Source: Meiothermus sp.
Lineage (GTDB): Bacteria > Deinococcota > Deinococci > Deinococcales > Thermaceae
DNA length: 64,000 nt
Assembly (NCBI GenBank): GCA_026004095.1
Contig: BPIL01000013.1
Coordinates: forward strand, 19,231 to 83,230
Direction: 5' to 3'
The stretch's first letter is position 1, and every line of letters starts with the position of its first letter. The translations under genes were made by a program, and so were the position numbers. Below, in pieces: positions 44,282 to 52,168 of this stretch. The notes beneath the pieces were generated by a model. That model was not told the origin of the DNA. It saw nothing but the letters and a program-made list of their open reading frames with translations, and searched no databases.

Positions 44282-45134
44282 CGAACGACAGCACCGACGA
44301 GGCCACCACCGCCCGGGCCGCTCGAGGGCCGTCGCCGCCAAACTCCCCCGCCATCAAAAAAGCATTGACCGCAATAGGCATGGCGCTCTGGAGCACCAAA
44401 ACCTGAATATCCAGCCGCTCGAGGCCCAGCGCCCAGCCCGCCACCCCGGCCAGCAAGGGAGCCGCCAGAAGCCGCAAGCCGCTGGCCTGCAGCTCAAAAC
44501 GGCCCCACTCGGGCCTCGAGCGGGCAATCTGGATGCCCAGCGTCAGCAGCATCACGGGAATGCAGGCCTGGCCCAGCAGGTGCACCCCTTCATCCAGCCC
44601 CAGCGGCAGGGGAATGCCCAGCCCCCGCACCAGCAACCCCCCGGCCAGGGCCCAGAACAGCGGCAGTTTCAGGGTGAAGACCAGGCTTTGTAGAAAACCA
44701 CCCCCCCGCAAAAAAGCCGGCCCCAACCCAAACATCAGCACGCTGCTGGCGATAAAAAAAACGATGGCCCGATCCAGGCCGGGCTGCCCCAGGGCAAAGA
44801 AGGTGAGCGAGAGGCCCATGTTGCCCGAGTTGGGGAAGGTTGCCGAGGCAATCAGGGTCTTGGTTGCCCCCTTATCCAGGCGCAACCACCGGCTCAGCCC
44901 CAGCGCAGCCCCATAGAGCCCTGCCGAAGCTATAAAAAAGGCCGCCGTAATGCCCAGCACGCTGGCCCCGGTGAGCTTGGCCCTGAGCATGGCGTCGAAG
45001 ATCAGCACCGGCACCAGCACGTAAATCGAAAGTTTGGACAGGGTTTGCAGGTCGAAGTCGATGCGCTTGCCCACCAGGTAGCCCATGAGCACGATGAAAG
45101 CCACGGGAACAACGGTGTTGAGCAGGGCTTCCAT
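44241..45134 (-). CDS. AEC-family (auxin efflux carrier-like) transporter
   Basis: The 297-residue membrane protein has about ten helices in two inverted halves, as in the AEC family. The first half opens LLNTVVPVAFIVLMGYLVGKRIDFDLQTLSKLSIYVLVPVLIFDAML, and the conserved SATFPNSGNMGLSL segment is present at about residue 100. Bacterial members export or import small organic acids such as malonate or malate; the substrate is unknown here. Confidence 0.85.
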   Translation of the reverse strand: MEALLNTVVPVAFIVLMGYLVGKRIDFDLQTLSKLSIYVLVPVLIFDAMLRAKLTGASVLGITAAFFIASAGLYGAALGLSRWLRLDKGATKTLIASATFPNSGNMGLSLTFFALGQPGLDRAIVFFIASSVLMFGLGPAFLRGGGFLQSLVFTLKLPLFWALAGGLLVRGLGIPLPLGLDEGVHLLGQACIPVMLLTLGIQIARSRPEWGRFELQASGLRLLAAPLLAGVAGWALGLERLDIQVLVLQSAMPIAVNAFLMAGEFGGDGPRAARAVVASSVLSFATIPLVLLLIGVG

Positions 45135-45252
45135 ACCTGGGGTAGCTTACCCGAATCCCGGAATCCGGGCTATGGCGCCCTCCTCCAAACATACCCTGGA
45201 GACACTTTTTCTCGGCCAGCCTCGGCAAGACTACCAATCGGTGAGCGAAGGT

Positions 45253-45687
45253 ATGTACAAAGAGCTGCTGGTGGTGCAGGCGGCGGCCACCTGGTTTCTG
45301 GTGGGCCTGATCTGGATGGTGCAGGTGGTGCATTACCCCCTGTTTGCGCGGGTGGGGCCGGCGGAGTTTCCGGCCTATCATGCGGCGCACTCGAGCCTCA
45401 TTACCTGGGTGGTGGGGCCTTTGATGCTGCTCGAGCTGTGCACGGCCCTCCTTCTGCTCAGCCAGTGGCCGCCCGGCTTACCAGGCTGGATGGGGTGGCT
45501 GGGCCTGGCGCTGCTGGGGGTGATCTGGCTCACCACCCTGCTGGTATCGGTGCCGCTGCACGCACGGCTGGCCGGGGGTTTCGAGGCCCAGGCCCACGCC
45601 CTGCTGGTGGGTACCAACTGGATCCGCACCCTGGCCTGGACGGCTCGAGGCCTTCTGAACCTATGGGCCCTGCTGAGGCTCACGTAG
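45253..45687 (+). CDS. Four-helix membrane protein of unknown function
   Basis: The 144-residue product has four hydrophobic helices, a VQVVHYPLFARVGPAEFPAYHAAHSSLITWVVGP stretch rich in conserved-looking Tyr and His, and a C-terminal NWIRTLAWTARGLLNLWALL. I recall related small DUF-type membrane proteins with an HYPLF motif, but no function. ATG 45253 behind GCGAAGG is chosen; an in-frame GTG at 45241 is possible. It is divergent from the AEC gene and convergent with the M20 gene. Confidence 0.7.
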   Translation: MYKELLVVQAAATWFLVGLIWMVQVVHYPLFARVGPAEFPAYHAAHSSLITWVVGPLMLLELCTALLLLSQWPPGLPGWMGWLGLALLGVIWLTTLLVSVPLHARLAGGFEAQAHALLVGTNWIRTLAWTARGLLNLWALLRLT

Positions 45688-45757
45688 CGCATCCCACCTG
45701 CAAGCAAATCGAGCCGCTGGGTGCCCTCAAGACACCCAGGGCTGTTCCTATCAGCCG

Positions 45758-46927
45758 CTAGGACAGGAAATCCAGCACAGTACGGGTGATCAGCTCAACA
45801 CCCAGGGGCAGCGAGCGCTCGTCGTCAATCCAGAAACCCGGGTGGTGATGGGGCCGGTTCTTGCTGGGGTCGGGGTCGCCGGCCCCCAACCAGAAGTACA
45901 CCCCGGGGCGGCGGTTGAGGAACTCCGACATATCGTCGCCCCCCATCACAGGGGGTACTTCCAGCACCGAGGCCTCCCCCACCACCTCTCGGGCCACCCG
46001 CCGGAAACGTTCGACCATCTGGGGGTCGTTGACCACCGCGGGCGATCCGGGTAGCCAGGTTACAGCGGCCCGCCCACCCATGGCCGCGGCAATACCTTCC
46101 GAAAGCTCGGCAATGCGCCGCATGAGCTTTTCCCGTAGGCCTGCATCAAAGGTGCGCAGGGTGCCTTTGAGCGTGGCCGTCTCGGGGATGATGTTGTGGG
46201 CCCCCTCCCCTGCCGTAACGGTGGCGATGGTGATCACAGCCGTCTGGATGGGATCGGTCTCCCGGCTCACCAGGCTTTGCAGCGCCACCGTGAGCTGGGC
46301 CGCCATCAGCACGGTATCCACGCCCTCGTGGGGCATGGCCGCATGGGCGCCCTTGCCCCGCAGCTCGATGGTGAAGGCATCGGCAGCGGCCATGGAGGGG
46401 CCTGGCCGCACCCCCACCTTACCCGCCGGCATCAGGCTGTACAGGTGAAGCCCCACCACCGAGTCCACCCCCTCCAGCACCCCGGCCTCCACCATGGGCT
46501 TGGCCCCTGAGACAATCTCTTCCGCCGGCTGGAAAGCAAAGCGCACCTCGCCGGCCAGTTGATCTTTGAAGCGGGTCAGCACAGCAGCCACATGGGCTGC
46601 AATGGCCGCATGGCCGTCGTGGCCGCAGGCGTGCATAACACCGGGGGTCTGGGAGCTGTAGGCCACACCGGAGTTTTCCTGTATCGGCAAAGCGTCGATG
46701 TCCGCCCGCACCAGCACGGTTTTTCCGGGTTTCGCCCCCCGCAGCCGGGCCACCACCCCGGTCTGGGCCACGCCCCGGGTTACCTCGAGGCCCAGCCCCT
46801 CCAGAAACTCGGCTAGCCTGGCGCTGGTGCGCACCTCTTGAAAACCAAGCTCCGGATGGCGGTGGAAGTCCCGGCGCATCTCAATCAGACTGGGGGTGAT
46901 CGCTGCGATGGCTTCTTGTAGGTTCAT
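45758..46927 (-). CDS. M20D-family amidohydrolase
   Basis: The 389-residue metallohydrolase resembles hippurate/IAA-amino-acid hydrolases and N-acetyl-diaminopimelate deacetylases. It has IRMDFHRHPELGF-like opening residues RRDFHRHPELGFQEVRTS, the metal-binding MHACGHDGHAAIAAH, the glutamates in AFQPAEEIVSGAKPM, HAAMPHEGVDTVL in the dimerisation domain and MGGDDMSEFLNRRPGVYFWLG near the end. It should release an amino acid from an N-acyl amide. The natural substrate is unknown. Confidence 0.88.
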   Translation of the reverse strand: MNLQEAIAAITPSLIEMRRDFHRHPELGFQEVRTSARLAEFLEGLGLEVTRGVAQTGVVARLRGAKPGKTVLVRADIDALPIQENSGVAYSSQTPGVMHACGHDGHAAIAAHVAAVLTRFKDQLAGEVRFAFQPAEEIVSGAKPMVEAGVLEGVDSVVGLHLYSLMPAGKVGVRPGPSMAAADAFTIELRGKGAHAAMPHEGVDTVLMAAQLTVALQSLVSRETDPIQTAVITIATVTAGEGAHNIIPETATLKGTLRTFDAGLREKLMRRIAELSEGIAAAMGGRAAVTWLPGSPAVVNDPQMVERFRRVAREVVGEASVLEVPPVMGGDDMSEFLNRRPGVYFWLGAGDPDPSKNRPHHHPGFWIDDERSLPLGVELITRTVLDFLS

Positions 46928-47017
46928 ACCGCTTTAGTCAAACATTCCAGCCAAGGCCCGTCAACTGTGCATGGATTGACATTAGCCATAGGGACGCGGG
47001 GCCAGTGCCCGGGAAGG

Positions 47018-47050
47018 GGGTGGGGCTTTGGACAGGAAAGGCCCCCACCC
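47018..47050. other. GC-rich hairpin in the intergenic region before fadD
   Basis: Arms around 47018-47029 and 47037-47050 pair G/C-rich sequence with a seven-base loop. It lies between two divergent genes, so it does not end either. It may be a remnant or an operator-like structure. The rest of the 240-base gap shows only the fadD promoter. Confidence 0.35.
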
Positions 47051-47103
47051 AAAACGCCCTGAACTGCTAAAATCCTGTCCCCAACGAACTTTACAGGCAC
47101 AGC

Positions 47104-47131
47104 TTGAACTCGGTACAGCATTTGCTAGACT
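47104..47131 (+). promoter_or_regulatory. Promoter of the acyl-CoA synthetase gene with an overlapping inverted repeat
   Basis: TTGAAC (47104-47109), 16 bases, TAGACT (47126-47131). A CTTGGT-AAAA-ACCAAG inverted repeat at 47130-47145 covers the predicted start of transcription, a position suited to a repressor. AGGAG lies before the ATG, so this mRNA has a leader. Confidence 0.65.
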
Positions 47132-47168
47132 TGGTAAAAACCAAGCTGTACCTTTCAGGAGCAAGACC

Positions 47169-48854
47169 ATGAGCAAACCTTGGCTAAAACACTACGACAA
47201 AGGCGTCCCCGCGGATGTGCAGGTGCCCGAGGTGCCCCTCTGGCGTCTACTGTCCGACAGCGTCCAGAAATACCCCGACCATGTGGCCCTCGAGTTCATG
47301 GGCAAGGTCATCGGCTACCGGCAACTGTGGGAATCGGTGTTGAAGTTCGCCGGGGCGCTCAAGGCCCAGGGGGTGGGCCCGGGCGACCGGGTCGCCATCA
47401 TGCTGCCCAACAGCCCCCAGTTTGTGATCGCCTTTTACGGCACCCTGGTTGCCGGCGGCGTGTGCGTGAATATCAACCCGCTCTACACACCGCGCGAACT
47501 ACGCCACCAGCTCGCCGATGCCGGGGCCGAAACCCTGGTAATTCTGGATCTGCTCTGGCCCCGGTACGCCGAAATAGAGGCCGAAGTACCGGTCAAACGC
47601 GTCTTTACCACCGGCATCCAGGACTACCTGCCCTTCCCCAAAAACCTGCTTTTCCCGCTTAAGGCCCGGCGGGAAAAACGCTGGGTGAACCTGCCACAGC
47701 ACCCCAAACGGCTGGACTTTAGCAAAGCCCTGCGCAGCGCCACCCCACTCACCGAGCCTTACCCCGCCAAGCCCGACGATGTGGCCCTCCTGCAGTACAC
47801 CGGGGGTACGACGGGGCTGTCCAAAGGAGCCATGCTCACCCACCGCAACCTGGTGGCTAACACCTACCAGAGCCTGGCCTGGGGCGGCGACGAGGTAAAG
47901 GCGCTCGAGGGCAAGGGGGTTATGCTGGGCGCCATCCCTTTTTTCCACGTTTACGGCATGACCGTGGCCATGAACTACGGCCTGGCCGCTGGGTACAAAA
48001 TCGTGCTGCTGCCGCGCCCCGAGGTCAAGCCCTGCATCGAGGCCATCGAAAAGCACGGGGTTACCCATTTCCCTGGCGTCCCCACGCTCTACATCGGCTT
48101 CATCAACTTTCCCGGCATCGAGAAGCGCAAGGTGGGCACGGTCAAGGTCTGCATCTCTGGTTCGGCGGCGCTGCCGGTGGAGGTGGCTAAAAAGTTCGAG
48201 GCCCTCACCGGTGGCAAGCTGGTGGAAGGCTATGGCCTCACCGAAGCGGCCCCCTGCACCCACTGCAACCCCCTGTCCGGGCAGCGGAAAATGGGCAGCA
48301 TCGGCATTCCCATGCCGGGCGTTGATGCCAAGATTTTAGACGAGAACCTCCACGAACTACCCCCGGGCGAGGTGGGTGAGCTGGCCGTTCGAGGGCCCAA
48401 TATCATGCTGGGTTACTGGCAGCGCCCCGATGAGACCAACAAAACCATCAAGATCGACTGGCTCCTGACCGGCGACATGGCCCGGATGGACGAGGATGGC
48501 TACTTCTACATCGTGGATCGCAAGAAGGACATGATTATCGCGGGGGGCTACAACATCTACCCGCGCGAGGTAGAAGAGGTGCTGTTTGCCCACCCCGGTG
48601 TGGCAGAGGCCGCCGTGGTGGGGCTGCCCGACGAGTACCGCGGCGAGACCGTGGCGGCTTTCATTGTGCCCAAGCCCGGCGTCAACCTTACCCAGGAAGA
48701 GCTGGACAAATACTGCCGCGAGAACCTGGCGGCCTACAAGGTTCCGCGCATCTACGAGTTCCGCAGCGAACTGCCCAAGAGCGCGGTGGGCAAGGTGCTG
48801 CGCCGCGAGCTGCGCGAGGCCGCCCTTAAGGAGCGCCAGAAGGTGGGCAGCTAG
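47169..48854 (+). CDS. Long-chain acyl-CoA synthetase
   Basis: The 561-residue AMP-forming ligase should activate fatty acids with ATP and CoA. It has the P-loop YTGGTTGLSKGAMLTH, the GYGLTEAAP segment, LLTGDMARMDEDGYFYIVDRKKDMI and the C-terminal catalytic lysine in LPKSAVGKVLRREL. It is close to the FadD-type long-chain enzymes. The frame is open from 47028, but MSKPWLKHYDKGVP at 47169 behind AGGAG is the proper start. Inverted repeats in its promoter suggest control by a fatty-acid regulator. Confidence 0.9.
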   Translation: MSKPWLKHYDKGVPADVQVPEVPLWRLLSDSVQKYPDHVALEFMGKVIGYRQLWESVLKFAGALKAQGVGPGDRVAIMLPNSPQFVIAFYGTLVAGGVCVNINPLYTPRELRHQLADAGAETLVILDLLWPRYAEIEAEVPVKRVFTTGIQDYLPFPKNLLFPLKARREKRWVNLPQHPKRLDFSKALRSATPLTEPYPAKPDDVALLQYTGGTTGLSKGAMLTHRNLVANTYQSLAWGGDEVKALEGKGVMLGAIPFFHVYGMTVAMNYGLAAGYKIVLLPRPEVKPCIEAIEKHGVTHFPGVPTLYIGFINFPGIEKRKVGTVKVCISGSAALPVEVAKKFEALTGGKLVEGYGLTEAAPCTHCNPLSGQRKMGSIGIPMPGVDAKILDENLHELPPGEVGELAVRGPNIMLGYWQRPDETNKTIKIDWLLTGDMARMDEDGYFYIVDRKKDMIIAGGYNIYPREVEEVLFAHPGVAEAAVVGLPDEYRGETVAAFIVPKPGVNLTQEELDKYCRENLAAYKVPRIYEFRSELPKSAVGKVLRRELREAALKERQKVGS

Positions 48855-48872
48855 CACTTATCCCGGGATGGG

Positions 48873-48902
48873 CCCCTTGCCGCCAGGGTCGGTGGCAAGG
48901 GG
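48873..48902. terminator. Hairpin between fadD and iscS ends
   Basis: A 12-bp stem (48873-48884 and 48891-48902, one mismatch) with a six-base loop sits between two convergent genes. T tails are poor, so termination is inferred from position and stem strength. Confidence 0.55.
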
Positions 48903-48906
48903 GTTG

Positions 48907-50031
48907 CTATGTGTAAACCCTCGAGCGCCCCACGGCCTCGGCAAAGGCCTGGGCCGCCTGATCCACCTCGGCCTCGGTGGTATAGCGCCCCAGGCTGAAG
49001 CGCACCGAGGCCCTGGCCTCTTCCTTGCTGCGCCCAATCGCCAGCAGCACATGGGAGGGCTCGAGGCTCCCGCTGCTACAGGCCGAGCCCGAAGACACCG
49101 CCACCCCCAGCAGATCGAGGTTGAGCAATAAGCCCTCCCCATCGGCCCCCCGCACCGTTACGTTGACGTGCTTGGGGCTGCGCAGGGTGGGGTGTCCATT
49201 GAGCAGCACACCGGGCACGGCCAGAAGCCTGGCCTCGAGCCGCTCACGCAAAGCCAAAAGCCGCCGCGATTCTTCGGCCAGCCGTGCCGCTGCCTTTTCT
49301 GCGGCCACCCCCTGGCCGTACACCGCTGGCAGGTTCTCGGTGCCGCCCCGATACCCCTGCTCCTGCTTGCCCGGGATGATTGGAAATAGCTCAACCCCTT
49401 TGCGCACATATAAGGCCCCAACCCCCTTGGGGCCGTAAAACTTGTGCGCTGCCAGGGAGATGAGATCGGCCCCCAGGGTCTCCACCTGGCAGGGTACGGT
49501 GCCCAGGGCTTGCACGGCATCGGTGTGCAAAAGCACGCCCCGCGCACGGCAGACTTCGGCGATCTCCCGAACCGGGTAGAGGGTGCCCAGTTCGTTGTTA
49601 ACGGCCATTACCGAAACCAGGATGGTCTCGGGGCGCAGGGCCTCGGCCACCTGCTCGGGGTAGATAAGGCCCTGCCGGTCGGGTTGAAGCAAGGTCACCT
49701 CGAAACCCAGGCGCTCGAGGTTCTTCAGGGCCTGCAAGACCGCCGAATGCTCCACCGCGGTGCTGACCAGGTGCCCCCGGCCCCGGGCCAGGGCCGCCCC
49801 GTACAGGGCCAGGGCATCGGCCTCACTGCCGCCAGCGGTAAGCACCACCTCCCGGGGTCTGGCACCCAGGGCCCGGGCCAGCCGTTCGCGACCCTCCTCG
49901 AGCAGGCTGCGGGCCCGTCGGCCGAGCTGGTGAATCGAGCTGGGGTTGCCGTACTCCTCCAGCACCCCCTCCATCGCCGCCCTGACCTCGGGGTCCAGGG
50001 GGGTGGTGGCTGCGTAATCGAGGTAGATCAT
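48907..50031 (-). CDS. iscS: Cysteine desulfurase, IscS/NifS type
   Basis: The 374-residue PLP enzyme removes sulfur from cysteine for iron-sulfur clusters and thiolated RNA. It starts MIYLDYAATTPLDPEV, has the PLP lysine in SLAAHKFYGPKGVGALYV and the catalytic cysteine loop in SSGSACSSGSLEPSHVL. An upstream in-frame start lies inside the regulator gene and is rejected. The Rrf2-type regulator gene ends eight bases upstream, so both form an IscR-IscS-like operon. No iscU is in this window. Confidence 0.93.
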   Translation of the reverse strand: MIYLDYAATTPLDPEVRAAMEGVLEEYGNPSSIHQLGRRARSLLEEGRERLARALGARPREVVLTAGGSEADALALYGAALARGRGHLVSTAVEHSAVLQALKNLERLGFEVTLLQPDRQGLIYPEQVAEALRPETILVSVMAVNNELGTLYPVREIAEVCRARGVLLHTDAVQALGTVPCQVETLGADLISLAAHKFYGPKGVGALYVRKGVELFPIIPGKQEQGYRGGTENLPAVYGQGVAAEKAAARLAEESRRLLALRERLEARLLAVPGVLLNGHPTLRSPKHVNVTVRGADGEGLLLNLDLLGVAVSSGSACSSGSLEPSHVLLAIGRSKEEARASVRFSLGRYTTEAEVDQAAQAFAEAVGRSRVYT

Positions 50032-50038
50032 ATGGGGG

Positions 50039-50506
50039 CTAACCCCCTCCCGGTTCTGCGGGCATGGCGGGCTCGAGCTGCACCAGCTTGCGCGACTCAA
50101 TCAGCCGGCGCTCTTCAATCAGGTCTTTCAGGGTGGTGCTCCGTAAAACCCCCCGCATGGCTTCGTCCACCCTTTTCCAGAGGGTTTCGGTGGAGCAGTG
50201 CCCGGTCTGCCAGCACAGCTCGGGGTCATCCAGGCAGATCACCGGGGCCAGGCTCCCCTCCAGGGCCTCCACCACCTCCAGGGCGTCGATCTGTTCGCTG
50301 GGACGGCCCAGCCTGTAACCACCGCGGGCCCCCCGAACACTGCGGATAAACCCCGCCCGGCGGAGCTGGGCCGCGATCTGCTCGAGGTAGTGCAGGCTAA
50401 TGCCCTGGGCTTCGGCCACGTCCTTGAGGGGCACCGCCTGTGGCTGCCGCAAGCCAATCTCCACCAGGGCCCGCAGCCCATACTGCGCTTTGGTCGAAAC
50501 CCACAT
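50039..50506 (-). CDS. Rrf2-family (IscR-like) transcriptional regulator
   Basis: The 155-residue regulator has a winged helix (STKAQYGLRALVEIGLRQPQAVPLKDVAEAQGIS) with the VRGARGGYRLGRP wing. Three cysteines in ICLDDPELCWQTGHCSTE match the Fe-S ligand pattern of IscR, with six and five residues between them. It probably senses iron-sulfur status and controls iscS downstream. The ATG at 50506 lies six bases after a TATACT box on the minus strand, and an earlier in-frame start is therefore rejected. Confidence 0.9.
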   Translation of the reverse strand: MWVSTKAQYGLRALVEIGLRQPQAVPLKDVAEAQGISLHYLEQIAAQLRRAGFIRSVRGARGGYRLGRPSEQIDALEVVEALEGSLAPVICLDDPELCWQTGHCSTETLWKRVDEAMRGVLRSTTLKDLIEERRLIESRKLVQLEPAMPAEPGGG

Positions 50507-50512
50507 AGCCTT

Positions 50513-50518
50513 AGTATA
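50513..50518 (-). promoter_or_regulatory. -10 box of the iscR-like gene
   Basis: TATACT on the minus strand, six bases before the regulator ATG. Confidence 0.55.
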
Positions 50519-50542
50519 AATCCCCAAAACCCGTAAGAAAAA

Positions 50543-50556
50543 GGTGGGTTTTCACC
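50543..50556 (-). terminator. Terminator after the metal ABC permease gene
   Basis: On the minus strand a short GGTG-CACC stem is followed by a TTTTT run, directly after the permease stop and before the iscR-like promoter. Confidence 0.6.
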
Positions 50557-50559
50557 CTG

Positions 50560-51351
50560 CTAGCGGCGCAAGGCCAAGGCCAGCCCAAACAGCAAGGCCT
50601 GGGTAAGCACAATGGCACTGCCGGCCGGCACATCCAGCGTGTACGCCGCCACCAGGCCGGGCAACACCGATAGCGTACCGATCAGGATGGCCGATACGGT
50701 CATGGCAGCGAAGGTCTGGCTGATCAGGCGGGCGGTGGCTGCCGGAATCACCACAAACGCAGCTATCAGGACAACACCCACCACCTTGACCGAGACCACC
50801 ACCACCAGGGCTATCAGGGCCGAGAGCAGGTAGTCGTGCCGGAGCACCGGCAGCCGGTCGGCCAGGGCCAGTTCGCGGTCGAAGGTAGCGTAGGCCCAGT
50901 AGCGCCACAACGGGGCCAGCAGCAGCATCAACAGAGCCAGCAGCCCCATCACCTGTAGATCGGTTGGGGTAACGGTCAGGATGGAACCGAAAAGGTAGGC
51001 CACGGCATCCGGGGCGAAGCCCTGCCGCAGGGAGATCAAAAGCACCCCCAGCGCCACCGAGACCGCAAAAAATATCCCGATGGCGGTATCGTCGCCCAGG
51101 CTGCTTTGCTCGCGAACCCAGGTGATGAGCAAGGCAATTCCCACCGCAAAGGGAATGGCCACCCAGAGGGGTTCCTGCCGGAGCAGCAGGCCCAGGGCCA
51201 CACCCGCAAAGGCGGCGTGGGCCAGGCCATCCCCCAGAAAGGAGAGGCGGCGCTGCACCACCAAGACGCCCAGGTAACTGGCCAGCCCGCCCACCAGAAG
51301 GCCGGCCAGCAGGGCCCGTTGCATAAAGGGCAGTTGAAATGCCTCGAGCAT
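50560..51351 (-). CDS. Zinc/manganese-type ABC transporter permease
   Basis: The 263-residue membrane protein has eight or nine helices and matches the ABC-3 (ZnuB/MntB) family: the QRALLAGLLVGGLASYLGVLVVQRRLSFLGDGLAHAAFAGVALG opening and the conserved SVKVVGVVLIAAFVVIPAATARLI block. Together with the upstream ATPase, which ends one base before its start, it should import zinc or manganese. The binding protein is not adjacent. Confidence 0.9.
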   Translation of the reverse strand: MLEAFQLPFMQRALLAGLLVGGLASYLGVLVVQRRLSFLGDGLAHAAFAGVALGLLLRQEPLWVAIPFAVGIALLITWVREQSSLGDDTAIGIFFAVSVALGVLLISLRQGFAPDAVAYLFGSILTVTPTDLQVMGLLALLMLLLAPLWRYWAYATFDRELALADRLPVLRHDYLLSALIALVVVVSVKVVGVVLIAAFVVIPAATARLISQTFAAMTVSAILIGTLSVLPGLVAAYTLDVPAGSAIVLTQALLFGLALALRR

Positions 51352-51352
51352 C

Positions 51353-52123
51353 CTAGCGCCCCCCCAAGACCACCTGGTGGGCGTGGCCTACGTGCCCAAA
51401 GGCCTGGCTCAGGCACTCGTGGCAGAGCACTTTTTCGGGCGGGCCGTAGCCCACCACCCGCCGGTTGAGCACCAGCACCGCCGAGGCGTGGTGCTGGGCG
51501 GCTTCCCAGTCGTGGGTGATCATCAGGATGGTGGCGCCGCGCTCGGCCTGGTAGGCCTCGAGGTGCCGGTACAGGTCGGCCTCCCCCACCACATCCACAC
51601 CGGTGGCGGGCTCATCCAGCAGCAGCAGCCGGGGCTGGCGGATCAGGCTCCGGGCCAGGTAGACCCGCTGTAGCTCGCCCCCCGAGAGCCCGCCCAGCCG
51701 GCGGTTGGCCAGGTGCAGGGCCCCCACTTTCTCCAGCACCTCGGCAGCCTGCCGGCGCTCCTCCCGGCCAATCCGGAAGGGCCAGTGCCGCCGCAGACCC
51801 GAGACCACCACCTCGATCGCCAGGGCCGGAAAGCTGCGGTCGAAGCCCTTAACCTGCGGCACATAGCCCACCCAGCCGGGCGGCACCTCGCGGGGGGGGT
51901 GACCAAAGACCCGGATGCGGCCCACGACCCGGGTGGGGCCGTCGCGCATGGAGCCCCGCTCGAGGCCCAGCAGGGCCTTGAGCAGGGTGCTCTTGCCGGC
52001 CCCGTTGGGGCCCACAATGGCCACGAAGGCCCCTTCGGGCACCTCGAGGCTCACCTCTTGCAGCGCCTGGAACTCGCCAAAGCGCACTGAATACTGCTCA
52101 ATCTCCACCGCCGGCGCGGCCAT
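51353..52123 (-). CDS. Zinc/manganese-type ABC transporter ATPase
   Basis: The 256-residue ATPase has Walker A VGPNGAGKSTLLKAL, the Q loop GYVPQVKG, the signature LSGGELQRVYLARSL, Walker B LLLLDEPATGVD and the switch histidine in MITHDWEAA. It belongs to the ZnuC/MntA cluster. The start lies eight bases after a TATTAT box that is covered by an inverted repeat (see the operator entry), pointing to metal control. Confidence 0.9.
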   Translation of the reverse strand: MAAPAVEIEQYSVRFGEFQALQEVSLEVPEGAFVAIVGPNGAGKSTLLKALLGLERGSMRDGPTRVVGRIRVFGHPPREVPPGWVGYVPQVKGFDRSFPALAIEVVVSGLRRHWPFRIGREERRQAAEVLEKVGALHLANRRLGGLSGGELQRVYLARSLIRQPRLLLLDEPATGVDVVGEADLYRHLEAYQAERGATILMITHDWEAAQHHASAVLVLNRRVVGYGPPEKVLCHECLSQAFGHVGHAHQVVLGGR

Positions 52124-52129
52124 ATTTAC

Positions 52130-52145
52130 TGATAATACGCTATCA
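52130..52145. promoter_or_regulatory. Operator-like inverted repeat in front of the metal ABC operon
   Basis: TGATA, six bases, TATCA, seven bases upstream of the ATPase start codon and overlapping its TATTAT -10 box. The position suits repression by a metal-sensing regulator of the Zur/Fur or DtxR kind; which one is not known. Confidence 0.5.
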
Positions 52146-52168
52146 ATAGACCTTTTGGATAGGGGCGG

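Noticed and set aside
47018..47050. A transcription terminator before the acyl-CoA synthetase gene
   Set aside because: The two flanking genes are divergent, so no transcript should end there, and there is no T tail.
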